Source of the DNA: an uncultured Collinsella sp.
GTDB lineage: Bacteria > Actinomycetota > Coriobacteriia > Coriobacteriales > Coriobacteriaceae
Assembly: GCA_958346935.1 (NCBI GenBank)
Contig: CATVTM010000006.1
Location: 1-53,854, forward strand
Length of the DNA: 53,854 nucleotides
Direction: 5' to 3'
Part shown: positions 26,810 through 34,814 of the stretch, piece after piece
How the letters are laid out: each line of letters begins with the position of its first letter
Numbering within the stretch: the first letter of the stretch is position 1
Program-made: the position numbers and the translations under genes
The notes under the pieces: generated by a model
What the model was told of the DNA's origin: nothing
Database searches by the model: none
The model's input: only the letters and a program-made list of their open reading frames with translations

Positions 26810-27721
26810 ATGCTCAATGCGATGGTGTGGGCGCTTGCCTGTTTTGGCGTTGTCGCTGCCGATATAGCCCTGAGCGTGGTTCTGTTTTCAGTTCTCGATG
26901 CCGTATCGGTGCTGACGGGCTATCCGATCGACAATCTCGATATCCAATGGTTCCAGGCTGCCGCGCAGACGGCGTCGTTTTTGATGGCGCTGCTGTGGTG
27001 GCGTTATCTGTGGCCGCGCTCGTTTATGGCGCGCTGGCAGGGCGAGCGCCCGCTTGGCGGGGGAGCGCGTGGGGCGTGGAAACGCATCACCTGCGTTATC
27101 GTGATCGGCCTGGCCCTGCAGGTGGTCGTTGGCTACGTGACCGACGCCGTGCTGTCGCTATTGCCCGAGGCGGCGGCCGATTACAGTGAACTTGTCGAGG
27201 AAACGGGCATGGGCGACATGAGCTACCTGGCTGTCCTGACCACGGTGCTCGGCGCTCCGTTTTGCGAGGAGTTGCTGGTGCGCGGCATTATTTTTGAGTT
27301 TTCGCTCCGAGCGTTTAATCCACAGTGCCGCCCACTTTGGAAGTGCCGGCGTCGTGTGAGCGCGCAGAGTGGCGCCATGGTGCCCTGGGCGGCCCCAAGC
27401 ACGTGGGGTATCGCCGCGGCGATTGTGCTGCAGGCGGCGATCTTCGGTTTTATGCACATGAATTGGGTACAGGGTTGCTACGCGGGTGCCGCCGGCCTCA
27501 TCTTTGGTTGGGTGCTCGTGACGACCGGAAAGCTCCGCTACACGATCCTGCTGCACTTTGCCTTTAATGCCGGGTCGTATTTCATGACGTTGCTCTGGTT
27601 TGTGAACACACCGTTCGACGTGATAATCACGGTCGCTATCGCCGGCGTCATCCTCGTTGAGGCAATGCGCTCGCTGCGCCACGCGTGTGGGATGGACGCA
27701 GCGAGCGCACCGCTGCCCTAG
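26810..27721 (+). CDS. CPBP-family intramembrane metalloprotease
   Basis: The 303-residue protein has about seven hydrophobic segments and the CPBP (CAAX-like/bacteriocin-processing) motifs. These are EExxxR in FCEELLVRGIIF, FxxxH in FGFMHMN, and HFAFN in LLHFAFNAGSYF. These residues form the glutamate/histidine active site in the membrane. Substrates are unknown; members take part in bacteriocin immunity or protein processing. ATG 26810 is chosen because GAGGAGG lies close upstream. Its stop overlaps that of the convergent YgiQ gene within a shared CTAG. Confidence 0.85.
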   Translation: MLNAMVWALACFGVVAADIALSVVLFSVLDAVSVLTGYPIDNLDIQWFQAAAQTASFLMALLWWRYLWPRSFMARWQGERPLGGGARGAWKRITCVIVIGLALQVVVGYVTDAVLSLLPEAAADYSELVEETGMGDMSYLAVLTTVLGAPFCEELLVRGIIFEFSLRAFNPQCRPLWKCRRRVSAQSGAMVPWAAPSTWGIAAAIVLQAAIFGFMHMNWVQGCYAGAAGLIFGWVLVTTGKLRYTILLHFAFNAGSYFMTLLWFVNTPFDVIITVAIAGVILVEAMRSLRHACGMDAASAPLP

Positions 27722-29853
27722 TTGCGACGCCCGCCTCCGTTGGCGCCCTGACGCCCCTGGGCCGCGCGATTACGCCCGGCAGTGTTCTGTGCACGCGACA
27801 TGCCGCCGTGCCCCTTGCTGCCTTTGGGTCCCTTGCCGCCAGCACCGCCGTGGGCCTTGCCGCCCTTCTTGCCGGTGCCATGCCCACCGCCAGCAGACGT
27901 CTCGCCCGGGCGCGGCGGCACGGGGCGGATTAGACAGTGTTTGGTGTAGCCGATCAGGTCACGACGTCCGGCTTTTTCCAGCGCCTCGCGTACCAGCTTG
28001 TAGTTCTCGGGTTTGCGATACTGGATGAGCGCACGCTGCATGGCCTTTTCGTGCGGGTCGCGCGCCACATAGATCGGCTCCATGGTGCGTGGGTCCACGC
28101 CGGTGTAGTACATGCAGGTCGACATGGTGGACGGTGTGGGGTAGAAGTCCTGCACCTGTTCGGGCATGTAGCCCATGTCGCGTACGGCCTCGGCCAGGTC
28201 CACAGCTTCCTTCATCGTTGAACCGGGGTGGCTCGAGATTAGGTATGGCACTACGTACTGCTTGAGTCCGTATTCGCGGTTCAAGCGTTCAAATTTACGG
28301 CAGAACGCGTCGTAGACGGCGCGGCTCGGTTTGCCCATCACGGACAGCACCGCGTCGCTCACGTGCTCGGGTGCTACGCGCAGCTGGCCCGAGACGTGAT
28401 GCTCCAGCAGCTCGCGCAAAAACTCGTCCGAGGCGTCGGCCATGGTGTAGTCAAAGCGTATGCCGCTGCGGACGAAGACCTTCTTGACGCCCGGCAGCTG
28501 GCGCAGATCGCGCAGCAGCTGCGTGTAGCCGCTCTCGTCGACCACCATGTTCTTGCACACACTCGGCCACAGACAGCGCTTGTTCTTGCACACGCCGTGC
28601 TTGAGCTGCTTGTCGCAGGCCGGACGGCTAAAGTTGGCCGTCGGTCCACCCACGTCGTTGATGTAGCCCTTAAACTCGGGATCGTGCGTGAGCAGCTCGG
28701 CCTCGCGCATGATCGAGTCGTGGCTGCGCATCTGCAGTACGCGGCCCTGGTGGAAGGTGAGGGCGCAAAACGAGCACTCGCCAAAACAGCCGCGGTTGGA
28801 GCTAATGGAAAATTTGATTTCGGCAAAGGCCGGCACGCCGCCCGTTGCGTCGTAGTCGGGATGCCAATCGCGTGCGTAGGGGAGTTCGGCAACCTCGTCC
28901 ATCTCGTCTGTGGTGAGTGTTGCCGATGGCGGGTTCTGCACCACATAGACGCTGTTGGGGTAGGGCTCTACCAGACGATGCCCGGTGATGGGGTCCATGT
29001 TCTGCTGCTGCACATTAAAGCTGCGCGCGTAGTTGAGCTTGTCGGCGGTAAGGTCGTCCCAGCTGGGCAGCAGGTCGTAGTCGTAGACCTCGTCGAGCGA
29101 ACCCGTGCGGTAGACGGTACCGTTGATGTAGGTGATCTGATCGACAGGCAGTCCGGCATCGAGCGCGTCGGCGATCTCGACGATCGCATGCTCGCCCATG
29201 CCGTAGATGAGGATGTCGGCGCCCGAGTCGAGCAGTACCGAGCGCTTGAGCTTGTCCTGCCAGTAGTCGTAGTGGGCCAGGCGGCGCAGGCTTGCCTCGA
29301 TGCCGCCGATGATGATGGGAGCGTCCTTGAACGTCTGGCGGATGAGGTTGCCGTAGACCGTGACGGCACGATTGGGGCGGTGCCCCTCCTCGCCACCGGG
29401 GGTATAGGCGTCGGTATGGCGGCGGTGCTTGGTCACCGAATAGTGGTTGACCATGGAGTCCATGTTGCCGGCGCTGACGAGAAAGCCCAGGCGCGGCTCG
29501 CCGAGCACGGTGATGCTGGCGGGGTCGGTCCAGTCGGGCTGGCAGATAATGCCCACTTTGTAGCCGTGCGCGTCGAGGACGCGGCTGATGATGGCCATGC
29601 CAAAGCTGGGGTGGTCCACGTAGGCGTCGCCGCAGATGTAGACGAAGTCGCACTGGTCCCAGCCACGCGCATCCATGTCGGCGCGGCTGACGGGGAGGAA
29701 CTTGTCGCGGCCCGGACGCCAGGGGCGTGAGGGCGCTGCTGAGGCATGCGTGGGTCGCGAGCCCTGCGCCTTGCCGCCGCGCTTTTGCTGCTGGCCCTGT
29801 TTGCCCTGCTGTCCGCGTTGGCTGTTCTGAGCATGCTGAGGCTTTTTTGCCAC
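27718..29853 (-). CDS. YgiQ-family radical SAM protein
   Basis: The 711-residue protein belongs to the UPF0313/YgiQ family. The [4Fe-4S]-SAM motif is CFGECSFC (about residues 355-362) within SSNRGCFGECSFCAL. The N-terminal part (PVSRADMDARGWDQCDFVYICGDAYVDHPSFG) is the family's conserved opening, and a further cysteine group occurs in CDKQLKHGVCKNKRCLWPSVCKN. The reaction is unknown. Both ends are extended by low-complexity basic tails: a Q/G/K-rich start and a G/K-rich end, suggesting RNA or ribosome contact. The start is GTG 29853 because GGGAGGG lies just upstream. Confidence 0.9.
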   Translation of the reverse strand: MAKKPQHAQNSQRGQQGKQGQQQKRGGKAQGSRPTHASAAPSRPWRPGRDKFLPVSRADMDARGWDQCDFVYICGDAYVDHPSFGMAIISRVLDAHGYKVGIICQPDWTDPASITVLGEPRLGFLVSAGNMDSMVNHYSVTKHRRHTDAYTPGGEEGHRPNRAVTVYGNLIRQTFKDAPIIIGGIEASLRRLAHYDYWQDKLKRSVLLDSGADILIYGMGEHAIVEIADALDAGLPVDQITYINGTVYRTGSLDEVYDYDLLPSWDDLTADKLNYARSFNVQQQNMDPITGHRLVEPYPNSVYVVQNPPSATLTTDEMDEVAELPYARDWHPDYDATGGVPAFAEIKFSISSNRGCFGECSFCALTFHQGRVLQMRSHDSIMREAELLTHDPEFKGYINDVGGPTANFSRPACDKQLKHGVCKNKRCLWPSVCKNMVVDESGYTQLLRDLRQLPGVKKVFVRSGIRFDYTMADASDEFLRELLEHHVSGQLRVAPEHVSDAVLSVMGKPSRAVYDAFCRKFERLNREYGLKQYVVPYLISSHPGSTMKEAVDLAEAVRDMGYMPEQVQDFYPTPSTMSTCMYYTGVDPRTMEPIYVARDPHEKAMQRALIQYRKPENYKLVREALEKAGRRDLIGYTKHCLIRPVPPRPGETSAGGGHGTGKKGGKAHGGAGGKGPKGSKGHGGMSRAQNTAGRNRAAQGRQGANGGGRRN

Positions 29854-29890
29854 GATCCCTCCCGGTGTTTGTATGCTGCACGTAATTGTA

Positions 29891-29925
29891 ACCAGTCTTT
29901 TTGGGACGGGGCTAAAAAGACTGGT
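29891..29925. repeat. 12-bp perfect inverted repeat between ygiQ and yoaK-like genes
   Basis: ACCAGTCTTTTT (29891-29902) and its exact complement (29914-29925) flank the 11-base loop GGGACGGGGCT. It lies 38 bases upstream of the YgiQ start, in the divergent promoter region, and could be an operator. The rest of 29926-30106 shows no gene. Confidence 0.7.
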
Positions 29926-30106
29926 GGAGTACATGGGCTGGCGGATCGGCGTGCCGATGCGGGTGCCGTTTGTTTCCAGACTGTGTATCCCCGTGTCGAA
30001 GGGGCCGTCTCGCGCGCACGCCATGTTGTCAATGGGTTACAGTATGAACGGCGGCTATGTTTCCGCCAACGCACGAGAGAGTCGTCAACAAGGAGGATGC
30101 ACGACG

Positions 30107-30826
30107 ATGCAGCGTGCCAAACAGATATCGGAGTCTATTGAGCTGGGCATTATCTTGGCGCTCGCCGGTGGCTTTATGGATGTGTATTCGTACATTGGGC
30201 GCGACCATGTTTTCGCAAATGCGCAGACGGGCAACATCCTGCTCGTGGGCGTGAGCATCTCGGAAGGCAACTGGGCGCTGGCAGGACGCTATTTCTTCCC
30301 CGTGGTGTCGTTTGCCGTGGGCATTATGCTTGCCGACCTGGTTCACGAGCGGTTTGGCAGTGTGATTCACTGGCGCCAGGTGACGGTGTTCTTTGAAGCC
30401 GTCATCTTGCTGGGCGTGAGCTTTATCCCGGGCGGCGATTTCAACCTGCTCGCCAACTGCCTTACCTCATTTGCCTGCGGTATGCAGGTCGAGAGCTTCC
30501 GCAAGATCCACGGTCACGGCATCGCCACGACCATGTGCATCGGTAACCTGCGCAATGCGCTGCAAAACGTGGACGACTACATCATCACCCACAAGCGCGG
30601 CTTTTTGGAAAACGGCGTGCTGTACTTTGGCGTGATCTTTACCTTTGTGTTTGGCGCCGTGCTGGGCAACTGGTGTATTGAGCGCATGGGGCTGCACGCC
30701 ATCGTCGTGGCGAGCGTGCTGCTGTTTATCGCGTTTGCCATCATGTTCATCGACCGCGAGCGCGATTTGCACAGGAAATGGGCCCGCATCATAGCTGACT
30801 GGCAGACCGCGAGTCTTAAGCGCTAA
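30107..30826 (+). CDS. YoaK/DUF1275-family membrane protein
   Basis: The 239-residue protein has about six hydrophobic segments. The DUF1275 hallmark GGFMDVYSYIGRDHVFANAQTGNILLVG is near the start, and FACGMQVESFRKIHGHGIATTMCIGNLRNAL is in the middle. Function is unknown; an exporter role has been suggested for the family. ATG 30107 is chosen because AGGAGG lies ten bases upstream; the longer open frame before it has no membrane or family resemblance. A strong hairpin terminator follows eight bases after the stop. Confidence 0.85.
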   Translation: MQRAKQISESIELGIILALAGGFMDVYSYIGRDHVFANAQTGNILLVGVSISEGNWALAGRYFFPVVSFAVGIMLADLVHERFGSVIHWRQVTVFFEAVILLGVSFIPGGDFNLLANCLTSFACGMQVESFRKIHGHGIATTMCIGNLRNALQNVDDYIITHKRGFLENGVLYFGVIFTFVFGAVLGNWCIERMGLHAIVVASVLLFIAFAIMFIDRERDLHRKWARIIADWQTASLKR

Positions 30827-30833
30827 GGTGCAT

Positions 30834-30900
30834 GTTCGTAACAACATTCAGGAGCCAGAAAAACTATCTAGCTCCTGAATGTTGTTACGAACTGCTTTTT
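30834..30900. terminator. 22-bp perfect hairpin with T-run
   Basis: The arms at 30834-30855 (beginning GTTCGTAACAACATTC) and 30871-30892 are perfect complements around a 15-base loop, and TGCTTTTT follows. It separates the YoaK-like gene from the convergent LURP-like gene. The arms are longer than needed for termination and resemble the other long intergenic palindromes in scale. Confidence 0.75.
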
Positions 30901-30905
30901 GCGAT

Positions 30906-31445
30906 TTATTCGAGATGCTCTTCAATCCGAGCCCTAAGAAGGGCAATGGCTGTAGGTATTCCAATTGCGGCGGCTAATTCGGCTTTATCCAAAACCTGTA
31001 TGCTAAAGCACGATTGTTTATCACATTGAAGGACGATAACTGAAGATAGCTTCACTTCCTGTTGGCTGAATATATCGTAATCTCCAAATAGGAAGTTACC
31101 TTTTATTGCGTAATTCGGTATGTTCGTTATGCACTTCATCTCAAGTCTGTTTAGGCCATAATCGAACACCGCAACTTCCTTGTGTTCGATGATGAGCGCA
31201 ACCCTGGGCATGTTGCTAAAACCACCGTCGACGACAGTAAAGAGTTTTTCATTTGCATCGTCATAAACGGTATATTTAAGACTCAATAGCTGTCCTAGTG
31301 GACCCGTGAACCCATGTCTTTTGATATCGAGGTTGTCTCCAGCTGGGTTGATGAGAGCTAGAGCATGCGGATAAGGGTTGCCTTCAATTGAGATTCGATA
31401 TTCGTTTGTAGCCGTCTTGCTCGATTTAGGACCAGTAGCCAACAC
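30906..31445 (-). CDS. Hypothetical protein, possibly LURP-one-like
   Basis: A 179-residue protein encoded by clearly more AT-rich DNA than its neighbours, which suggests horizontal origin. The pattern LSLKYTVYDDANEKLFTVVDGGF, then RVALIIEHKEVAVF, then YAIKGNFLFGDYDIF resembles the beta-strand repeat of LURP-one/Tubby-like (YxjI) proteins; this is a weak, pattern-level call. The start is uncertain: the frame opens at GTG 31445, inside the end of another short frame whose GAGG precedes it. A truncated or frameshifted N-terminus is therefore possible. Confidence 0.6.
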   Translation of the reverse strand: MLATGPKSSKTATNEYRISIEGNPYPHALALINPAGDNLDIKRHGFTGPLGQLLSLKYTVYDDANEKLFTVVDGGFSNMPRVALIIEHKEVAVFDYGLNRLEMKCITNIPNYAIKGNFLFGDYDIFSQQEVKLSSVIVLQCDKQSCFSIQVLDKAELAAAIGIPTAIALLRARIEEHLE

Positions 31446-31857
31446 GTGTCATCGCCTCGATCGAATTGGAACCGACTTCTGCTTCGTGCGGAGAATTGCG
31501 CTGTACGTTGCAGTGCAAGCAGCTGCCATAACAACATGGGCAATTTCTAACAAAATGAATGACGCTATTTGCTGCATGCATGTTATTTACTATAAAGTAT
31601 TCTTTTATAAACATATTGTCAAACATATATTGCTAAAACAGAAACAATTTTAGACTGAGTTGGTCGAATTCTTTGGGCGATTGCTCCTATAATCTAGCCC
31701 TCGCTGCTGTTGGGAGGGAAGGACTAGGGCTCCGTTATTATGTTGAAACGCTTTAACACTTTTGATGTTCTCGCGTGTTTTTTTGTTTCAAAAGCGTTAG
31801 GATGGGAGCCATAGCGCGGGGCGTAATAGGTGCCCCGCACACGATGGGAGGCTATCA
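31446..31857. promoter_or_regulatory. AT-rich divergent control region upstream of fucO
   Basis: No gene is supported in this stretch. On the minus strand TTGACA (31617-31622) could be the -35 element for the LURP-like gene. On the plus strand a perfect TATAAT lies at 31688-31693. GTTGAAACGCTTTAAC at 31742-31757 is a CG-centred near-palindrome like LacI/CcpA-family operators. A matching AAAGCGTT half lies at 31791-31798. A GCGGGGC/GCCCCGC hairpin (31816-31838) precedes the GGGAGG ribosome site (31846-31851). A catabolite-type repressor acting on fucO is plausible. Confidence 0.5.
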
Positions 31858-33024
31858 ATGGCTAATCGTTTCGTTCTCAACACCATCTCTTATCATGGTT
31901 CCGGCGCCATCAAGGAGATCCCCGGCGAGCTCCAGCGTCGCGGCTACAAGAAGATCTTCGTCTGCTCTGACCCCGACCTGGTCAAGTTTGGCGTTACCGC
32001 TAAGGTGACCGACGAGCTCGACGCTGCCGGCATTGCTTGGAGCCTCTACTCCGAGATTAAGCCCAACCCTACGATCCAGAACGTCAAGGACGGCGTCGAG
32101 GCCTTTAAGGCCGCCGAGGCTGACGCTATCGTGACCATCGGTGGCGGCTCCTCCATGGACACCGCTAAGGCCATCGGCATTATCATCAACAACCCCGAGT
32201 TCGCCGATGTCCGCAGCCTCGAGGGCGTTGCTCCGACTAAGAACCACGCCGTGTTTACCATCGCTGTGCCGACGACCGCCGGTACCGCTGCCGAGGTGAC
32301 CATCAACTACGTCATCACCGACCCCGAGAAGGTCCGCAAGTTCGTGTGCGTCGACACCAACGACACCCCCGAGGTCGCCGTCGTCGACCCCGACATGATG
32401 GCTTCCATGCCCGCCGGCCTGACCGCCTCCACCGGCATGGACGCTCTGACCCACGCCATCGAGGGCTACACTACCAAGGGCGCTTGGGAGCTCTCCGACA
32501 TGTTCCACTTTGAGGCTATTAAGCTGATCAGCGAGAACCTGCGCGACTCCGTCGCCGAGGCCAAGTCCGGCCAGCCCGGCTCCGGCCGCGAGGGCATGGC
32601 TCTTGGCCAGTATGTCGCCGGCATGGGCTTCTCCAACGTTGGCCTGGGCATCGACCACGCCATGGCCCACACCCTGTCCGCTCACTACGACACCCCGCAC
32701 GGCGTCGCTTGCGCCATGCTGCTGCCGATCGCCATGGAGTTCAACAAGCCGGTTTGCGCCGAGCGTCTGGCCAAGGTTGCCGTCGCCATGGGCGTTGACA
32801 CCACGGGTATGAGCACCGACGAGGCCGCCGATGCCGCCATCGCCGCCGTTAAGCAGCTTTCCGCCGACGTGAACATCCCGCACGTCTGCGAGGCCATGAA
32901 GGCTGACGAGATCGAGGTCCTGGCCAAGGACGCCATGGCCGACGCCTGCTTCCCGGGTAACCCGCGCGAGGCGACGCTTGACGACGTCATTGAGCTCTTC
33001 AAGAAGATCTGCCCGGCTGCCTAA
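31858..33024 (+). CDS. fucO: Iron-containing alcohol dehydrogenase, lactaldehyde reductase type
   Basis: This 388-residue group III alcohol dehydrogenase closely follows E. coli FucO, which reduces L-lactaldehyde to 1,2-propanediol with NADH. Near-identical blocks include PNPTI, NNPEFADVRSLEG, PTTAGTAAEVTINYVITD, RKFVCVD, GMDALTHAIEGY and LGQYVAGMGFSNVGLG. The iron ligands fall in DALTHAIE, GIDHAMAH and TPHG. The fucose or rhamnose pathway genes are not in this window, so a general aldehyde-reducing role in fermentation is also possible. GGGAGG lies six bases before the ATG. Confidence 0.9.
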   Translation: MANRFVLNTISYHGSGAIKEIPGELQRRGYKKIFVCSDPDLVKFGVTAKVTDELDAAGIAWSLYSEIKPNPTIQNVKDGVEAFKAAEADAIVTIGGGSSMDTAKAIGIIINNPEFADVRSLEGVAPTKNHAVFTIAVPTTAGTAAEVTINYVITDPEKVRKFVCVDTNDTPEVAVVDPDMMASMPAGLTASTGMDALTHAIEGYTTKGAWELSDMFHFEAIKLISENLRDSVAEAKSGQPGSGREGMALGQYVAGMGFSNVGLGIDHAMAHTLSAHYDTPHGVACAMLLPIAMEFNKPVCAERLAKVAVAMGVDTTGMSTDEAADAAIAAVKQLSADVNIPHVCEAMKADEIEVLAKDAMADACFPGNPREATLDDVIELFKKICPAA

Positions 33025-33080
33025 CTTGGTTCGGCGGGCCCCTGCCCGTTAGCCCCGCAATCGTCCTCGGACATGTCGGA

Positions 33081-33116
33081 AGCCCCCGCTGCGCACTTCG
33101 TGCGGCGGGGGCTTTT
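33081..33116 (+). terminator. Intrinsic terminator of fucO
   Basis: AGCCCCCGC...GCGGGGGCT arms with an inner GCAC-TTC-GTGC stem, followed by four Ts. Confidence 0.85.
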
Positions 33117-33634
33117 GTTCCGCGCCGATGCCCCGATATGGGCAAAACCAAGGCATGCTGCCCGCTGCGGATAGGTGGTGCACTTCCCGGCGTGCATTTT
33201 TGGGAGTATTCAGCAAGCTCTGAAAAATGCATAACGTTGTGAATGGGCCGTAGTGGCTCGCGGCGCCCATCGACAGTCCTTGTGGGCGGGCTATCGATGG
33301 GCGGAGATGGCTGTCGCCGCGTTTTTGGTTTGCGCCGGCCTGCAACACTGCTGTAACCACGGCGTTATGTCGTTTGTGATGGGGCCGTTGGGGCCCACGG
33401 TGCTGAATACTCCGTTTTTTGCACGGTCTAAGGTGGGGTACCCTGAGACGAAGCAAAAAGATGCCTCATTTCTATGCAGATACCGATAGGATTTATGCAA
33501 GATTGGGATTGTAAACCGTGCGCGTGCAGAAAACCGGTGCGGGGACGTCTGGAGGCGGTTCGGCTCCTGGGGCATTGCACGTGCAGAACGGTTAAAATCG
33601 GGACTCGGTCTTAGTTTTACTTGGAAGGATGCAT
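33117..33634. other. Intergenic region between fucO and the M42 peptidase
   Basis: About 500 bases without a supported gene. It holds a 10-bp inverted repeat CGCCCATCGA (33264-33273)/TCGATGGGCG (33294-33303). A TAAAAT -10-like element lies at 33593-33598, about 40 bases upstream of the M42 start. Two overlapping open frames on opposite strands here show no family resemblance. Confidence 0.5.
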
Positions 33635-34678
33635 ATGGCTTCTAATGTTGATGCTTCTCTAGAGGAGACGCTCTCCTATATTACTGACCAGTTGAAGGCG
33701 CTTACCTCGATTGCTTCGCCTACGGGCTATACCCGTGCGGCTACTGATTATCTGATGGAGACCCTGCGCGATATGGGGTTTGGGCCTGAGCGTTCCAATA
33801 AGGGCAATGTGCTTGTTGAACTTGGTGGCGAGGGTGAGCCGCTCGTGTTGGCGAGCCATGTCGATACCCTGGGCGCCATGGTGCGCTCCATCAAGGACAA
33901 TGGTCGCCTGCGCCCCACGACGCTCGGTGGGCATCAGTGGTCTACGGCCGATGGCGAGAACTGTACCGTCTACACGCGTGACGGCAATGTGTACACAGGC
34001 GTGGTCCTCAACACCGAGCCTTCGGCGCACGTGGCCGACGAGCCGGTCAAGACCATCGAAAAGAACATGGAAATCCTGCTCGATGAGAATGTCGACAGCA
34101 AGGACGATGTGCTTGAGCTGGGTATTCAGACGGGCGATATCATCGCCATGGATCCGCGCACCACGGTGACGGAGAGCGGCTACATCAAGAGCCGCTTCTT
34201 GGACGACAAACTGTCCGCGTCGATTCTGCTTGGTTTGGCCCGCGCCGTTGCCGACGGCGAGGTGACCCTTTCGCGCAAGGTTTCGCTGCTCTTTACGGTG
34301 TACGAGGAGGTCGGCCACGGCGGTGCCTTTGTGCCGGCCGACACGCGTGAGATGATCAGCGTGGACATGGGCTGCGTGGGTGACGACCTGGGCTGCACCG
34401 AGCGCATGGTTTCGATTTGCGCCAAGGATTCGGGCGGTCCGTACAACTACGACCTGGTAACCACGCTGTCCAACATCGCGCGCGAGCTGGAGCTCGATTA
34501 CGCCATCGATGTGTACCCGCACTACGGCTCCGACGTCGAGGCCACGCTCTCGGCCGGCTACGACATTCGCCATGGTCTGATCGGCCCCGGCGTGTACGCG
34601 AGCCACAACTACGAGCGCAGCCACATCGACGGTGTGCGCAACACCTACGAGCTCGTCCGCGCCTACGTCCAGCGCTAA
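33635..34678 (+). CDS. M42-family metallo-aminopeptidase/glucanase-like hydrolase
   Basis: The 347-residue cytosolic protein has the M42 layout and complete metal-site motifs: ASHVDTLG, SRFLDDKLSA, VYEEVGHGG (catalytic glutamate and ligand), ISVDMGCVG and ASHNYERSH. M42 enzymes are dodecameric aminopeptidases, and some were annotated as endoglucanases. The bridging aspartate in FLDDK and the insertion of a small beta domain (about residues 75-165) fit. ATG 33635 is chosen because GGAAGG lies six bases upstream; ATG 33629 would have no spacer. Confidence 0.9.
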   Translation: MASNVDASLEETLSYITDQLKALTSIASPTGYTRAATDYLMETLRDMGFGPERSNKGNVLVELGGEGEPLVLASHVDTLGAMVRSIKDNGRLRPTTLGGHQWSTADGENCTVYTRDGNVYTGVVLNTEPSAHVADEPVKTIEKNMEILLDENVDSKDDVLELGIQTGDIIAMDPRTTVTESGYIKSRFLDDKLSASILLGLARAVADGEVTLSRKVSLLFTVYEEVGHGGAFVPADTREMISVDMGCVGDDLGCTERMVSICAKDSGGPYNYDLVTTLSNIARELELDYAIDVYPHYGSDVEATLSAGYDIRHGLIGPGVYASHNYERSHIDGVRNTYELVRAYVQR

Positions 34679-34686
34679 CGATGCAG

Positions 34687-34722
34687 CGGCCTCGGCTGAC
34701 ACAATAGTGCCGACCGAGGCCG
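34687..34722 (+). terminator. Hairpin after the M42 gene
   Basis: CGGCCTCGG (34687-34695) and CCGAGGCCG (34714-34722) are perfect 9-bp arms. The T-rich part that follows (TCCTCTC) is weak. Confidence 0.6.
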
Positions 34723-34730
34723 TCCTCTCA

Positions 34731-34799
34731 AAGTTGCGGTGAAATAGGGACTGTTTGGCGGTTTTAAACGCTTAAACAGTCCCTATTTCACCGCAACTT
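34731..34799. repeat. 26-bp perfect inverted repeat (GTTGCGGTGAAATA family)
   Basis: The arms at 34731-34756 (beginning AAGTTGCGGTGAAATA) and 34774-34799 are exact complements around a 17-base loop. The outer 14 bases are shared with the elements at 45869-45931 and 45959-46025, while the next six differ in a compensated way. It lies between the convergent M42 and mnmA genes and, on the minus strand, directly after the mnmA stop. Confidence 0.9.
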
Positions 34800-34814
34800 A
34801 TAAAGGGGATGGGG

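Noticed and set aside
31426..31626. Separate 66-codon minus-strand gene upstream of the LURP-like gene
   Set aside because: Its start falls within a likely -35 element and no ribosome site precedes it; it is kept only as a possible sign of a frameshifted N-terminus.
33253..33575. Small genes on either strand in the fucO-M42 gap
   Set aside because: The two frames overlap on opposite strands, lack ribosome sites and have no family resemblance.
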